Below are positions 17,150-25,438 of a stretch of DNA of 39,919 nucleotides, one piece after another. Both the position numbers and the translations under genes were made by a program. Each line of letters starts with the position of its first letter. The stretch's first letter is position 1. A model generated the notes under the pieces. That model did not search any database. It was not told the origin of the DNA and saw only the letters and a list, made by a program, of their open reading frames with translations. The DNA is from an uncultured Prevotellaceae bacterium (GTDB taxonomy: Bacteria; Bacteroidota; Bacteroidia; Bacteroidales; Muribaculaceae), in the NCBI GenBank assembly GCA_947254205.1, contig CAMYCE010000007.1:1-39919 (forward strand), written 5' to 3'.

Positions 17150-17404
17150 ATGAATAATAAAAAATTCAACCTATTGACGCTCATCACCATGTTGCCAGTG
17201 TTGTTGTGGCCTGTGATGATGACGCGTGTCGATCACTTTGACACGGGCACCGAGCGTTTTTTAATGCTTGCTATGCCGGTTTTTGCCATAGCAGTGGGCT
17301 ATCTTGCCCATTACACCCATCGCGACCGCCCCGAGGTGTCGTGGGTGCTACTCATTGTGGCATGGCTCTCTTATTTGGCATTTGCCGTGCTGGTATATGC
17401 TTAG
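17150..17404 (+). CDS. small three-helix membrane protein
   Basis: This is an 84-residue protein with three predicted membrane segments, roughly residues 8-24, 39-57 and 62-83, joined by short loops. Charged residues cluster at 26-36 and 58-64. I do not recognise a family. Its strong Shine-Dalgarno site supports real translation. It sits directly before an LtaS-like gene with a 43-base gap, so it may be co-transcribed with it and act in the same membrane process, but this is only inferred from position. Confidence 0.7.
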   Translation: MNNKKFNLLTLITMLPVLLWPVMMTRVDHFDTGTERFLMLAMPVFAIAVGYLAHYTHRDRPEVSWVLLIVAWLSYLAFAVLVYA

Positions 17405-17447
17405 CAATCAATCGAAATCTCCCTCTCTCAAAAAAAATATTGAAGCT

Positions 17448-19406
17448 ATGAAATTGTCTCAACTTAAGTACACCACCATAGGAGCTGCCGTGGGCAACAT
17501 GGCCATGGCCTATGCCGTGTTTATGCTCACGCGCATTGTTTTTTTTCTTGTTAATTGGTCGACTTTTGCGCCCCACATGTCGTGGTCGCTTGCTGGACAC
17601 ATGTTGCAGGGTGCGCTTGTGTTTGACACCTCGGCATTGCTTTACATCAATGCACTTTATCTTGTGTTGATGCTTTTCCCGTTGTGGGTCAAGGAGACTG
17701 CAACATTTCATCGTGTGCTCAGGTGGCTCTTTGTGGTGACCAATCTTGTGGGAGTGGCTTCCAATCTCATCGACTCGGTGTATGTGCAATACACGGGTCG
17801 CCGTTCCACAGTCACGGTGTTTAGTGAATTTGCCAACGAAAACAACATTTCATCAATCATCATGGGCGAATTGGCTACCCACTGGTATCTGCTGCTGGTG
17901 TTCATGTTTTGTGTGCTCCTCTTGTGGGAGGGTTATGTGATGCCCTACCGCCATGTGTGGAAACGCGGGTGGCACTACTATGCGACACAGGTGGCATGCC
18001 TTGTTGTGCTCACCCCCTTGGCAATCATTGGCATTAGGGGTAGTGCCACAGCTGGCACAAGGCCCATCACCATCAGCAACGCCAACCAATATGTGAACCG
18101 CCCCATCGAGGGCACTGTGGTGCTCAACACGCCTTTCTCAATGATACGCAGCATTGGCAAGAAACCTTTTGTCACCCCTCACTACATGAGTGAGGCCGAG
18201 ATGAAGAAGACCTATGTGCCCATCATCACCCCCGAGCCCGATGAGCACACCTTGGGCAAGAAAAATGTGGTGATACTCATTGTTGAGAGCATGGGCAAGG
18301 AGTATATTGGTGCTTTTAACCGTGAACTTGAAGGTGGCAACTACAAGGGCTACATGCCCTTTATCGACTCGCTTGTGCCCAAGAGCCTCACTTTCAAGTA
18401 TAGCTATGCCAACGGCCGCATTTCGATGGACGCCATGCCCTCGGTTTTGTCGGGTATTCCCATGATGGTAGAGCCTTTCTTTCTCACTCCGGCATCGTTC
18501 AACGATGTGAGCGGTGTGCCACGCATGCTTGAGGCTATGGGCTATTGCAGTGCATTTTTCCATGGAGGTCACAACATTTCGATGGGATTTAGTGCCTTTG
18601 CCCACTCAATTGGTTTTCAACGCTATTTTGGGCTTAATGAATATTGCCGCTCGCCCAAATATCATGGCATGGACGACTTTGATGGCAAATGGGCCATTTG
18701 GGACGAACCCTTTTTCCAGTATATGCTCGATGAAATCGAGCACCTGAAGCAGCCCTTTGTGGTGGGGGCCTTCAGTGCCAGCTCGCATCACCCCTACAAG
18801 GTGCCCCAACGCTATGAAAATGTGTATAAGGAGGAGGGAAAATTGCCCATTTATCGCTGTGTGCGCTACACCGACATGGCCCTGCGTCGCTTCTTTGAAC
18901 GTGCCAGTCGCCAATCGTGGTATAACAACACCATTTTTGTGCTTGTGGCCGACCACACCAACCTCAATGAGCATGCGCCCTATAAAACCGACTTGGGGCT
19001 ATATAGCATTCCCATCATGTTCTACACGCCCGATGGTAGTCTCAAGCCTGCCATGCGCGACGACGTGATTGCACAGCAGACCGATGTGATGCCCACTCTC
19101 ATGCACCTGTTGGGCTATGACAAGCCCTATGTGGCTTTTGGCAGCGACTTGTTGGGCACTCCTGCCGAGCAAACGTGGGCGTTTAACTATAACAATGGCA
19201 TTTACCAATACCTGAAGGGCGACTACATGTTGCAATTCGACGGCAACAAAACAACAGGATTCTATCGCTTCAAAACCGATGTCATGCTCAAGCAAAACCT
19301 TGTGAATGAGCATTTACCGCAACAACAACACATGGAGCATGAAATCAAGGCACTCATTCAGCAATACATGATGCGCATGAACACCAATAACTTGGTAATC
19401 AGGTGA
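17448..19406 (+). CDS. LtaS-like membrane phosphotransferase/sulfatase-fold protein (copy 1)
   Basis: This 652-residue protein has about five N-terminal membrane helices (to about residue 200) and a periplasmic alkaline-phosphatase-superfamily domain of the sulfatase/LTA-synthase type. Expected metal and catalytic residues are visible: Glu280 in 'LIVESMGKEY', Ser326 at the nucleophile position in 'NGRISMDAMPS', and Asp502-His503 in 'VADHTN'. S. aureus LtaS uses Thr as nucleophile. It probably transfers a phosphoglycerol or similar head group onto a glycan or lipid; the substrate is unknown. The start is the ATG at 17448, where the first membrane helix begins. It is a close paralogue of the gene at 20661, sharing blocks such as 'YTDMALRRFFERAS'. 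Confidence 0.85.
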   Translation: MKLSQLKYTTIGAAVGNMAMAYAVFMLTRIVFFLVNWSTFAPHMSWSLAGHMLQGALVFDTSALLYINALYLVLMLFPLWVKETATFHRVLRWLFVVTNLVGVASNLIDSVYVQYTGRRSTVTVFSEFANENNISSIIMGELATHWYLLLVFMFCVLLLWEGYVMPYRHVWKRGWHYYATQVACLVVLTPLAIIGIRGSATAGTRPITISNANQYVNRPIEGTVVLNTPFSMIRSIGKKPFVTPHYMSEAEMKKTYVPIITPEPDEHTLGKKNVVILIVESMGKEYIGAFNRELEGGNYKGYMPFIDSLVPKSLTFKYSYANGRISMDAMPSVLSGIPMMVEPFFLTPASFNDVSGVPRMLEAMGYCSAFFHGGHNISMGFSAFAHSIGFQRYFGLNEYCRSPKYHGMDDFDGKWAIWDEPFFQYMLDEIEHLKQPFVVGAFSASSHHPYKVPQRYENVYKEEGKLPIYRCVRYTDMALRRFFERASRQSWYNNTIFVLVADHTNLNEHAPYKTDLGLYSIPIMFYTPDGSLKPAMRDDVIAQQTDVMPTLMHLLGYDKPYVAFGSDLLGTPAEQTWAFNYNNGIYQYLKGDYMLQFDGNKTTGFYRFKTDVMLKQNLVNEHLPQQQHMEHEIKALIQQYMMRMNTNNLVIR

Positions 19407-19427
19407 AAAATGCAAATTATGTGTTTC

Positions 19428-19464
19428 CAATTATTGAAATTCAATAATTTGTTTTCAATAATTG
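19428..19464. repeat. three-copy operator-like repeat before the ATPase gene
   Basis: The 10-mer TCAATAATTG occurs inverted at 19428-19437, direct with one change at 19441-19450, and direct at 19455-19464. The outer copies also form a 12-bp inverted repeat (19428-19439 with 19453-19464). The array overlaps the -33 element of the promoter at 19448-19483, which suggests repression by a DNA-binding protein. Confidence 0.5.
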
Positions 19465-19483
19465 AGATATAGTTGTATATTTG
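19448..19483 (+). promoter_or_regulatory. promoter of the ATPase gene
   Basis: TTTG at 19448-19451 and TATATTTG at 19476-19483 are separated by 24 bases, slightly longer than the 19-21 seen elsewhere in this window. The leader to the ATG at 19516 would be about 27 bases. Confidence 0.5.
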
Positions 19484-19515
19484 TAGCAATTAAACCTCCC
19501 AATTGGGCATTGGCT

Positions 19516-20643
19516 ATGAAAAGAAATCCATTTATTGTGGCGGGGAAAATTCCTGCTGAGTTTTTTTGCGACCGCATCGAGGAAACACAAAAGCTCATAA
19601 AGTGTATTGAAAATCAAGAAAATGTATTGCTCATTTCGCCTCGGCGTGTGGGTAAAACAGGCTTGATAAATCACTGTTTTGAGCTTAGTGAGATGGCCAA
19701 TGATAGCGTGATGATCAATATAGACATTTTGCACACCACTTCGTTGCGAGAGTTCATTAGAGAGTTGGGCAATGCCGTGTTTAGGTCGATGGCAAGCCAG
19801 AGTCAAAAACTCACTCAACGTTTTGCTGCAATTATCAAGTCGCTCACAGCCAGTTTTAGTTATGACCCGGTGCTCAACTTGCCCACTTTTGACATTAAAT
19901 TGGGTGATATTGAATCGCCACAATACACGCTCACCGAGATTTTTCAATATTTAAACGAGAGTGAGCAACGGGTGATTGTGGCCATTGATGAATTTCAACA
20001 AATTGTTTATTATCCCGAGCAAAATGTTGAGGCTTTGTTGCGCAGTCACATTCAGCAGTCATCGGGCATCAATTTTATTTTTGCAGGTAGCGAGCGTCGC
20101 ATTATGAATGAAATGTTCAATAGCAAAAAACGCCCATTCTATCGAAGTGCCACTACCATCAATCTCGCCCCTATTGCACTCAATGTGTATGCCCGGTGGG
20201 CAACCCAATTTTTTGAGCAAGCGGGCAAATCGATTTCACCCCAAGCAATTGCCATGGCCTATGATAGTTTTCAGGGTGTAACCCTCTATGTGCAACGCAT
20301 CATGCACGATGCCTATGCCTCTATGGGCGAGGGAGAGCATTGCGATGTGCCCTTGGTGCAAAACATGATTGAGAAATATCTGCAAGAAAACGATACCAGT
20401 TTGCGACAGCAACTTGCCTTTGTGAGTGAGCAACAAAAGGAGGTGCTCTATGCCATAGCTGCCGAGGGCGAGGCCACTGCTATCACTGGAGCAGCCTTTG
20501 TGAAGCGTCATCATCTCAAGTCGCCAAGCTCGGTGCAGCATGCAGTGAAAAAGCTATTGGAAGCCGATATGCTCACTCAAAATGGCCGTTGCTATTCTCT
20601 CTCCGATCCCTTGCTTCAGCTGTGGTTTAAACAAAAATTGTAG
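19516..20643 (+). CDS. archaeal-type ATPase (ATPase_2 family, STAND-like)
   Basis: This is a 375-residue P-loop ATPase. Walker A lies in 'SPRRVGKTGL' (41-50), Walker B in 'VIVAIDEFQQI', and the sensor region in 'FIFAGSERRIMNEMF'. The C-terminal 90 residues look like a winged helix ending in 'LSDPLLQLWF', the usual tail of this family. Such proteins are common in Bacteroidales and their role is mostly unknown. The start is the ATG at 19516 ('MKRNPFIV'). It sits between two LtaS-like paralogues and its end is 17 bases from the second, so they are probably co-transcribed. It may be an inserted gene that split a tandem duplication. Confidence 0.85.
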   Translation: MKRNPFIVAGKIPAEFFCDRIEETQKLIKCIENQENVLLISPRRVGKTGLINHCFELSEMANDSVMINIDILHTTSLREFIRELGNAVFRSMASQSQKLTQRFAAIIKSLTASFSYDPVLNLPTFDIKLGDIESPQYTLTEIFQYLNESEQRVIVAIDEFQQIVYYPEQNVEALLRSHIQQSSGINFIFAGSERRIMNEMFNSKKRPFYRSATTINLAPIALNVYARWATQFFEQAGKSISPQAIAMAYDSFQGVTLYVQRIMHDAYASMGEGEHCDVPLVQNMIEKYLQENDTSLRQQLAFVSEQQKEVLYAIAAEGEATAITGAAFVKRHHLKSPSSVQHAVKKLLEADMLTQNGRCYSLSDPLLQLWFKQKL

Positions 20644-20660
20644 TGGTTCAATAACATTCC

Positions 20661-22646
20661 ATGTTCATGAAATTTTGTGATATAAGAAAAAAAGTGATGA
20701 ACTCGGTGTTGGCACCGCTGGTGGCAGTGTTGCTCAACTTGGCACTTGCCTATGTGGTCTACTTTTTGTGCCGTGTTGCCTTTTTGCTCACCAATTACAA
20801 TTCCTTTGCCGGTGACTTGAGCTTGGGGCACCTGTGCGAAATGTTTAGAGGAGGTTTTCTATTTGACAGCTCGGCCATCATGTATAGCCTTGTGCTCTAC
20901 ATTGTGCTCATGTTGATGCCTTTGCATGTCAAGGAGATGCCCCTGTATCACAAGGTGTGCAAGTGGCTCTATGTGGTGGTGTGTGGCCTTGCCGTGGTGA
21001 TGAATCTTGCCGACTGCGTGTATTTTCAATACACATCGAGGCGCACAACCAGCAGCGTGTTTAGCGAGTTTAGCCACGAGAGCAACTTGGGTGGCATTGT
21101 TGCTACCGAAATGTTGAACCACTGGTATCTTGTGCTGGTGGGCGTTGTGCTCATTGTGGCGTTGTGGAAGTTTTACACTGGTCATCGACTGCATCGCCAA
21201 GAGTTGCCTTGGTGGCGTTACGACCTCGTGCAACTGGCATCGTTGCTCGTGATGGCTCCCATGGTGGTGGGTGGCATGCGTGGCGGTCTTGCCCATGCTG
21301 TGCGCCCCATCACGGTGAGCAATGCCAACCAATATGTCAATCGCCCCACCGAGGCCGCCATTGTGCTCAACACGCCTTTCTCAATGTTGCGCACCATGGG
21401 CAAAAACGTGTTTGAAGAGCCTCATTATTTTGATAGTGAAGGCGACATGTTGCAATACTACACCCCCGTGCATCGCCCTCAAGCTGGCGTGAAAATGAAT
21501 CGCAAGAATGTGGTGATTATCATTATAGAGAGTTTTGGCAAGGAATATGTGGGTAGCCTTAATCCCAACCTTGAGGGTGGCCGTTACAAGGGCTACACCC
21601 CTTTTACCGACTCGTTGCTCACTCACGCCACAACTTTTCAATACACCTTTGCCAACGGGCGCAAGAGCATCGATGCCATGCCCTCGGTTTTGTCGAGCAT
21701 TCCCATGATGATTGAACCTTTTTTCCTCACTCCTTCGTCGATGAACGACCTCACCGGCTTGGCAGGTGAATTGGGCAAAAAGGGCTATTACACAGCCTTT
21801 TTTCATGGTGCTCAAAATGGCTCGATGGGTTTTGAGGCCTTTGCTCGTGCCACAGGCTATAAGCAATATTTTGGTCGCACCGAGTATAATGCCGATTCCC
21901 GATTTGGGGGTGACAAGGATTTTGACGGCATGTGGGCGATTTGGGACGAGCCATTCCTGCAATTCATGGAGCGCAAAATAGGCGAGTTTAGCCAGCCTTT
22001 CATGGCCACAGTGTTCACTGCCTCGTCGCATCACCCGTTTAAGGTGCCCGAGCAGTATAAAAATATCTACAAGGACGAGGGCGGCCGGCCCATACACAAG
22101 TGCATTCGCTACACCGACATGGCCCTGCGCCGCTTCTTTGAGCGTGCCAGCCACGAGCCATGGTATGACAACACGGTGTTTGTGATTGTTGCCGACCACA
22201 CCAACCAACATTCCCACCCCTTCTACAACACCGATCAAGGCTTGTATAGCATTCCCATCATTTTCTACACGCCCGATGGTAGCCTCAAGCCCGGCATGCG
22301 TCGCGATGTGATAGCACAACAAATTGATGTGATGCCCACTGTGCTGGGCTTGCTGGGCTATGATGAGCCTTATGTGGCATTTGGTATCGACCTGTTTAAC
22401 ACCCCTGCCGAGCAAACGTGGGCGTTTAACTATAATAATGGCATTTACCAGTATTTCAAGGGCGACTACATGGTGCAGTTTGACGGCAACAAGGTCACTG
22501 CTCTCTATCGCTTTAAAACCGACCCCATGCTCACTCGCAACCTTGCAGGACAAGTGCCCCGGCAACGGCAATTGGAACTGGAGCTCAAGTCGCTCATTGC
22601 GCAATACATGCACCGCATGAAGCACAACCAGCTCATTATCAAATGA
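20661..22646 (+). CDS. LtaS-like membrane phosphotransferase/sulfatase-fold protein (copy 2)
   Basis: This 661-residue paralogue of the protein at 17448 has the same layout: N-terminal membrane helices to about residue 210, then the sulfatase-fold domain. The matching residues are Glu290 in 'IIIESFGKEY', Ser336 in 'NGRKSIDAMPS' and the Asp-His of 'VADHTN'. Long identical stretches, for example 'TPAEQTWAFNYNNGIYQY', show a fairly recent duplication. ATG is at 20661; the ATG at 20667 is an alternative. A strong terminator follows. The substrate is likely an envelope glycan or lipid; two copies suggest two acceptors, which is inference. Confidence 0.85.
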   Translation: MFMKFCDIRKKVMNSVLAPLVAVLLNLALAYVVYFLCRVAFLLTNYNSFAGDLSLGHLCEMFRGGFLFDSSAIMYSLVLYIVLMLMPLHVKEMPLYHKVCKWLYVVVCGLAVVMNLADCVYFQYTSRRTTSSVFSEFSHESNLGGIVATEMLNHWYLVLVGVVLIVALWKFYTGHRLHRQELPWWRYDLVQLASLLVMAPMVVGGMRGGLAHAVRPITVSNANQYVNRPTEAAIVLNTPFSMLRTMGKNVFEEPHYFDSEGDMLQYYTPVHRPQAGVKMNRKNVVIIIIESFGKEYVGSLNPNLEGGRYKGYTPFTDSLLTHATTFQYTFANGRKSIDAMPSVLSSIPMMIEPFFLTPSSMNDLTGLAGELGKKGYYTAFFHGAQNGSMGFEAFARATGYKQYFGRTEYNADSRFGGDKDFDGMWAIWDEPFLQFMERKIGEFSQPFMATVFTASSHHPFKVPEQYKNIYKDEGGRPIHKCIRYTDMALRRFFERASHEPWYDNTVFVIVADHTNQHSHPFYNTDQGLYSIPIIFYTPDGSLKPGMRRDVIAQQIDVMPTVLGLLGYDEPYVAFGIDLFNTPAEQTWAFNYNNGIYQYFKGDYMVQFDGNKVTALYRFKTDPMLTRNLAGQVPRQRQLELELKSLIAQYMHRMKHNQLIIK

Positions 22647-22677
22647 GCCCGATTTAGGACAAGTGGTTGCCTTTCAA

Positions 22678-22722
22678 CAGTCACTTTTGAGCGTTTGATG
22701 CTCAACAGTGACTGAATTTTTG
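22678..22722 (+). terminator. terminator of the LtaS-like gene cluster
   Basis: CAGTCAC (22678-22684) pairs with GTGACTG (22708-22714) and, inside, TTGAGC with GCTCAA around a 7-base loop, with a 2-by-2 internal loop. AATTTTT follows. Confidence 0.75.
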
Positions 22723-22834
22723 GAGTTTTGGTTGTTTTTTAGTTAAAACATTAATAATCAATGTTTAAGAGTTTGGATTGGATTAATTTGTCCTCTGCGA
22801 TTAACTATTATTAATAATTATTTTCTTTTGTTTT

Positions 22835-22865
22835 TTTGGAAGTTAAGTAATAGGCATTATCTTTG
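22835..22865 (+). promoter_or_regulatory. consensus promoter of an orphan transcription unit
   Basis: TTTG (22835-22838), a 19-base spacer and TATCTTTG (22858-22865) form one of the best promoters in the window. No gene of normal size lies downstream on this strand. From 22723 to 22834 I see only AT-rich DNA. Confidence 0.6.
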
Positions 22866-22869
22866 CAGA

Positions 22870-23032
22870 GTAAAAAGTAAAAGTTAAGGAAGTATATTTA
22901 TTTTTGGCTTTTTCATCATGGTTAGTAAGCTATACGAATGAAGGAATTATTTAAGGTTAACAACAAAAATTATATACTTGAATTTTGGTTATGATAGGAG
23001 TGTGCTTTTGTGAAAAAGTGCACTTTTATTTT
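22870..23032 (+). ncRNA. candidate small RNA (about 160 nt)
   Basis: The start is inferred from the promoter at 22835-22865. The end is a hairpin pairing AGTGTGCTTTT (22999-23009) with AAAAGTGCACT (23014-23024, two wobble pairs) around a 4-base loop, followed by TTTATTTT. Between them only two tiny reading frames exist (7 and 18 codons, overlapping as ATGA). It could be a regulatory RNA or a very small peptide mRNA. I cannot match it to a known family such as 6S RNA by eye. Confidence 0.45.
22938..22994 (+). CDS. possible 18-residue peptide in the orphan transcript
   Basis: ATG at 22938 opens an 18-codon frame, MKELFKVNNKNYILEFWL, whose stop is 4 bases before the terminator stem. Its ATG overlaps the stop of a 7-codon frame (22918-22941, MVSKLYE). 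The compact arrangement is suggestive, but frames this short arise by chance and there is no Shine-Dalgarno site. Confidence 0.2.
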   Translation: MKELFKVNNKNYILEFWL

Positions 23033-23300
23033 CTACCCATTTCATCTCTGTTTTTTATTCTTAATCTTTTGCAAATCAAATGGATATATCAATAAATTGA
23101 TGAATGAGTTTTTTAAGGGCTCAGTAGGTTTTCTTGTAGATTTCTATTTTTTTTAAAAAAAAGCTTTTAAATATTTAATAAATATCAATATTGATGGAAT
23201 ATTGAATAAACGTTAAGAACAAATAAATAAAAACACAATATTTTTAAAATTCTATTAGTGCAATATGCTTCGACTATGGTGATTGAAAAGTATAGTATGA
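23033..23300. other. AT-rich intergenic DNA without a gene
   Basis: I see no reading frame of note here. The only clear structure is a 12-bp perfect palindrome, ATCAATATTGAT, at 23184-23195, which could be a protein site. Confidence 0.6.
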
Positions 23301-23343
23301 AATAGATGGGTTGGCACACTCTTTAAGTGCCAACCCATCTATT
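23301..23343 (-). terminator. 17-bp perfect hairpin after the nucleoside kinase
   Basis: Arms 23301-23317 (core GATGGGTTGGCAC) and 23327-23343 pair perfectly around a 9-base loop, 43 bases beyond the nucleoside kinase stop. The T run is weak on the minus strand, but the stem is very stable. Confidence 0.6.
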
Positions 23344-23385
23344 CCAAATTTAAATAGTTTTTTAGGGGCAAAGCGAGTCGCTCTT

Positions 23386-25059
23386 TTAGTATTGAAAGGT
23401 GCTGCCTCCCAAGAACTCTCGCAACAGGCTGGTGCGTGGAATGTCTTTCTCGGCCAGTGGCTTGAAATAGGAGAGGAAACGCAACAGTCGATAGGCCTCT
23501 TCATAGTGTGGCGTGTCGTTGGGCACTTGTCGCAAGATGGGCTCTACATAGCGTTTCATCACAGCCAACTCAAACAGCAGTGAGGAGTTGAACATGGCAT
23601 CGGCATTTTCTTGGAAGGGGAAAATCCATTTTTCTTCGCCACGGCGCACACTGGGCCAGCGTGCAATGGTGTCGATGGCCGAAACGCCACGATATTTATA
23701 GTCGCGCACGATGCGTCGCAACAGGCGTGAATCGCTGGTCGAAATCCAGTTGTGGTCGTCGATGTTGAGTGTGGTGAGTGCCGACACATAGAGGCGAAAC
23801 TTTTGCTCGTTGGGAATGAGTGTGGTGAGTTCGGGATTGAGGCCGTGAATCCCCTCCATGAGCAAGATGTTGTCGGCGTCGAGCTTGAGTGTGTCGCCAC
23901 GATATTCTCTCATGCCGGTTTCAAAATTATAGGTGGGCATTTTCACCTCTTCACCAGCAATGAGGCGGGTGATGTCGGCATTGAATTGCTCAAGGTCGAG
24001 GGCATAGAGGCTCTCGTAGTCGTAGTCGCCATTTTCATCGAGAGGGGTGCGGGTGCGGTCAACAAAGTAGTTGTCGAGCGAAATCACTTTGGGCTTGATG
24101 TAGTTGGTCATGAGCTGAATGGCAAGTCGCTTCGACGAGGTGGTTTTGCCACTCGATGAGGGGCCGGCAATGAGCACCACCTTGGCACCGCCTTTTTTGA
24201 AACGCTTGGCAATGGTCGATGCAATTTTGGTAAATTTGTGCTCATGCAGTGCCTCGGCAACGGCAATGAGCATCGAGGCCTGCTTGTTGTTGATGGCATT
24301 GTTGAGCTCGCCCACATCGGCAACATTGATCACGCAGTTAAAGTCTTCATAGTCGGTGAAAGCTTGATAGAGCTTGCGTTGATTCACGGGGCGGGCAGGC
24401 ACTTTGAGGTTGTCTTTGCAGGGTGCCAGCAGCAGCATGCCGTCTTTGTAGGCTTCAAGCTCAAAGGTGGAGATGTGGCCTGTGCTGGGTGCCAATGGGC
24501 TGTTGAAGCTGTCGATGATGTCGCCCAACTTGTAGTAGACGGTGTAGAGCTCGTGGCTGCTGTCGAGCAGGCGCACCTTGTCGTTGAGCCCTTGCTTGAC
24601 AAACATTGCGCGCACATCGGTGGTGAGTTGCTCGCATCGCTCAAAGGCGATGTTGCTGTCCACGATTTCGCGCATGCGTTTCTTGATGTCTTTCACTATG
24701 GCAGGAGTGATGGCTCGCTTCTCGTGCTTGAAGTTGCAAAAATAGCCCCCGCCAATGGCGTGCTCCACAATGAGCCTGCGACCGGGATAGAGGTCGTTGA
24801 TGGCCTTGTAGAGAATCATGCACAGCGAGTGAATGTAGACTCTCATGCCACTTGCCGTGTCGATGCCAATAAATTCCACTTGCTTGGGGCCAAAAATGGG
24901 ATATTGCAAGTCTTTGGTTTTGTTGTTCACTCTTGCCGCTATCATGCCTTCTCCCACTTGGGGTTGCAATGTGTTGTAGAGTTGTTGCAGTGTGTCGCCA
25001 CCGGTCACGTCGACATATTGGTTGGTGTTTTTGCAATATATTTTGATGTTTGCACTCAT
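23386..25059 (-). CDS. nucleoside (uridine kinase-like) kinase with TGS domain
   Basis: This 557-residue protein begins with a TGS/threonyl-tRNA-synthetase-like N-terminal region (1-200) joined to a phosphoribulokinase/uridine kinase domain. Walker A is GPSSSGKT (299-306). Other kinase features are 'SLDNYFVDR', 'MEGIHGLNP' and 'SDSRLLRRIVRDY'. Such fusions are typical of Bacteroidota, Firmicutes and Thermotogae and are usually annotated as nucleoside kinases, with ATP-dependent phosphorylation of a nucleoside in salvage. The exact nucleoside cannot be told. The start at 25059 is the only good ATG. It is transcribed alone, ending at the hairpin 23301-23343. Confidence 0.88.
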   Translation of the reverse strand: MSANIKIYCKNTNQYVDVTGGDTLQQLYNTLQPQVGEGMIAARVNNKTKDLQYPIFGPKQVEFIGIDTASGMRVYIHSLCMILYKAINDLYPGRRLIVEHAIGGGYFCNFKHEKRAITPAIVKDIKKRMREIVDSNIAFERCEQLTTDVRAMFVKQGLNDKVRLLDSSHELYTVYYKLGDIIDSFNSPLAPSTGHISTFELEAYKDGMLLLAPCKDNLKVPARPVNQRKLYQAFTDYEDFNCVINVADVGELNNAINNKQASMLIAVAEALHEHKFTKIASTIAKRFKKGGAKVVLIAGPSSSGKTTSSKRLAIQLMTNYIKPKVISLDNYFVDRTRTPLDENGDYDYESLYALDLEQFNADITRLIAGEEVKMPTYNFETGMREYRGDTLKLDADNILLMEGIHGLNPELTTLIPNEQKFRLYVSALTTLNIDDHNWISTSDSRLLRRIVRDYKYRGVSAIDTIARWPSVRRGEEKWIFPFQENADAMFNSSLLFELAVMKRYVEPILRQVPNDTPHYEEAYRLLRFLSYFKPLAEKDIPRTSLLREFLGGSTFQY

Positions 25060-25128
25060 AGTTTTTCCCTTTTTAATGTAGATAACACGCTAAGGTAATA
25101 AAAAAAGTTAAGACATGGCATAGAAACG

Positions 25129-25166
25129 AAGATGGAACTTGCACAACTGTGTGGAAGTTCCATCTT
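25129..25166. terminator. 12-bp hairpin beyond the SusC remnant
   Basis: AAGATGGAACTT (25129-25140) pairs with AAGTTCCATCTT (25155-25166) around a 14-base loop. It lies between the nucleoside kinase start and the end of the SusC remnant, and may end the latter's transcript on the minus strand. Confidence 0.5.
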
Positions 25167-25234
25167 GCATAAGTAGAATTTAATCGGTGTTGTTTATGAG
25201 CATTCCCTCGCTTGCTGCGAGAGGTTCTATATCA

Positions 25235-25438
25235 TCAGGGAGCTGTGGGACCATTGATGTTGTAGCCTCCATTGAAGTCGGTAGCAGTGCCACTACCGCC
25301 ACCCACGCCTTGAATTGTGGCACCAATGAGAGGTTCACCAGTGCCTGCATCGGTAACTTGCCCACTAATGGTGTGGTCGGCCCAAGCCGAGAGTGCACAT
25401 GTGCACGTCGCAATCATGAATAGAAACAGCTTCTTTAT
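25235..25438 (-). pseudogene. truncated SusC/TonB-dependent receptor remnant
   Basis: The frame encodes a signal peptide and the start of a carboxypeptidase-regulatory-like domain, 'ISGQVTDAGTGEPLIGATI', followed by 'GTATDFNGGYNI', exactly the N-terminus of SusC-type outer-membrane receptors. It then stops at 25235 where about 900 more residues would be expected, and no receptor sequence follows in any frame before 25180. In line with the remnant, codons upstream of the first ATG (25417) read Ile-Lys-Lys-Leu-Phe-Leu-Phe; the ATA at 25436-25438 looks like a mutated ATG of a normal 'MKKLFLF' signal start. It could instead be a tiny secreted protein of 60 residues starting at 25417. Confidence 0.65.

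Noticed and set aside
25180..25413. 77-residue minus-strand reading frame overlapping the SusC remnant
   Set aside because: The SusC-like frame in the same DNA has a recognisable signal peptide and domain; this overlapping frame is low-complexity and has no family features.
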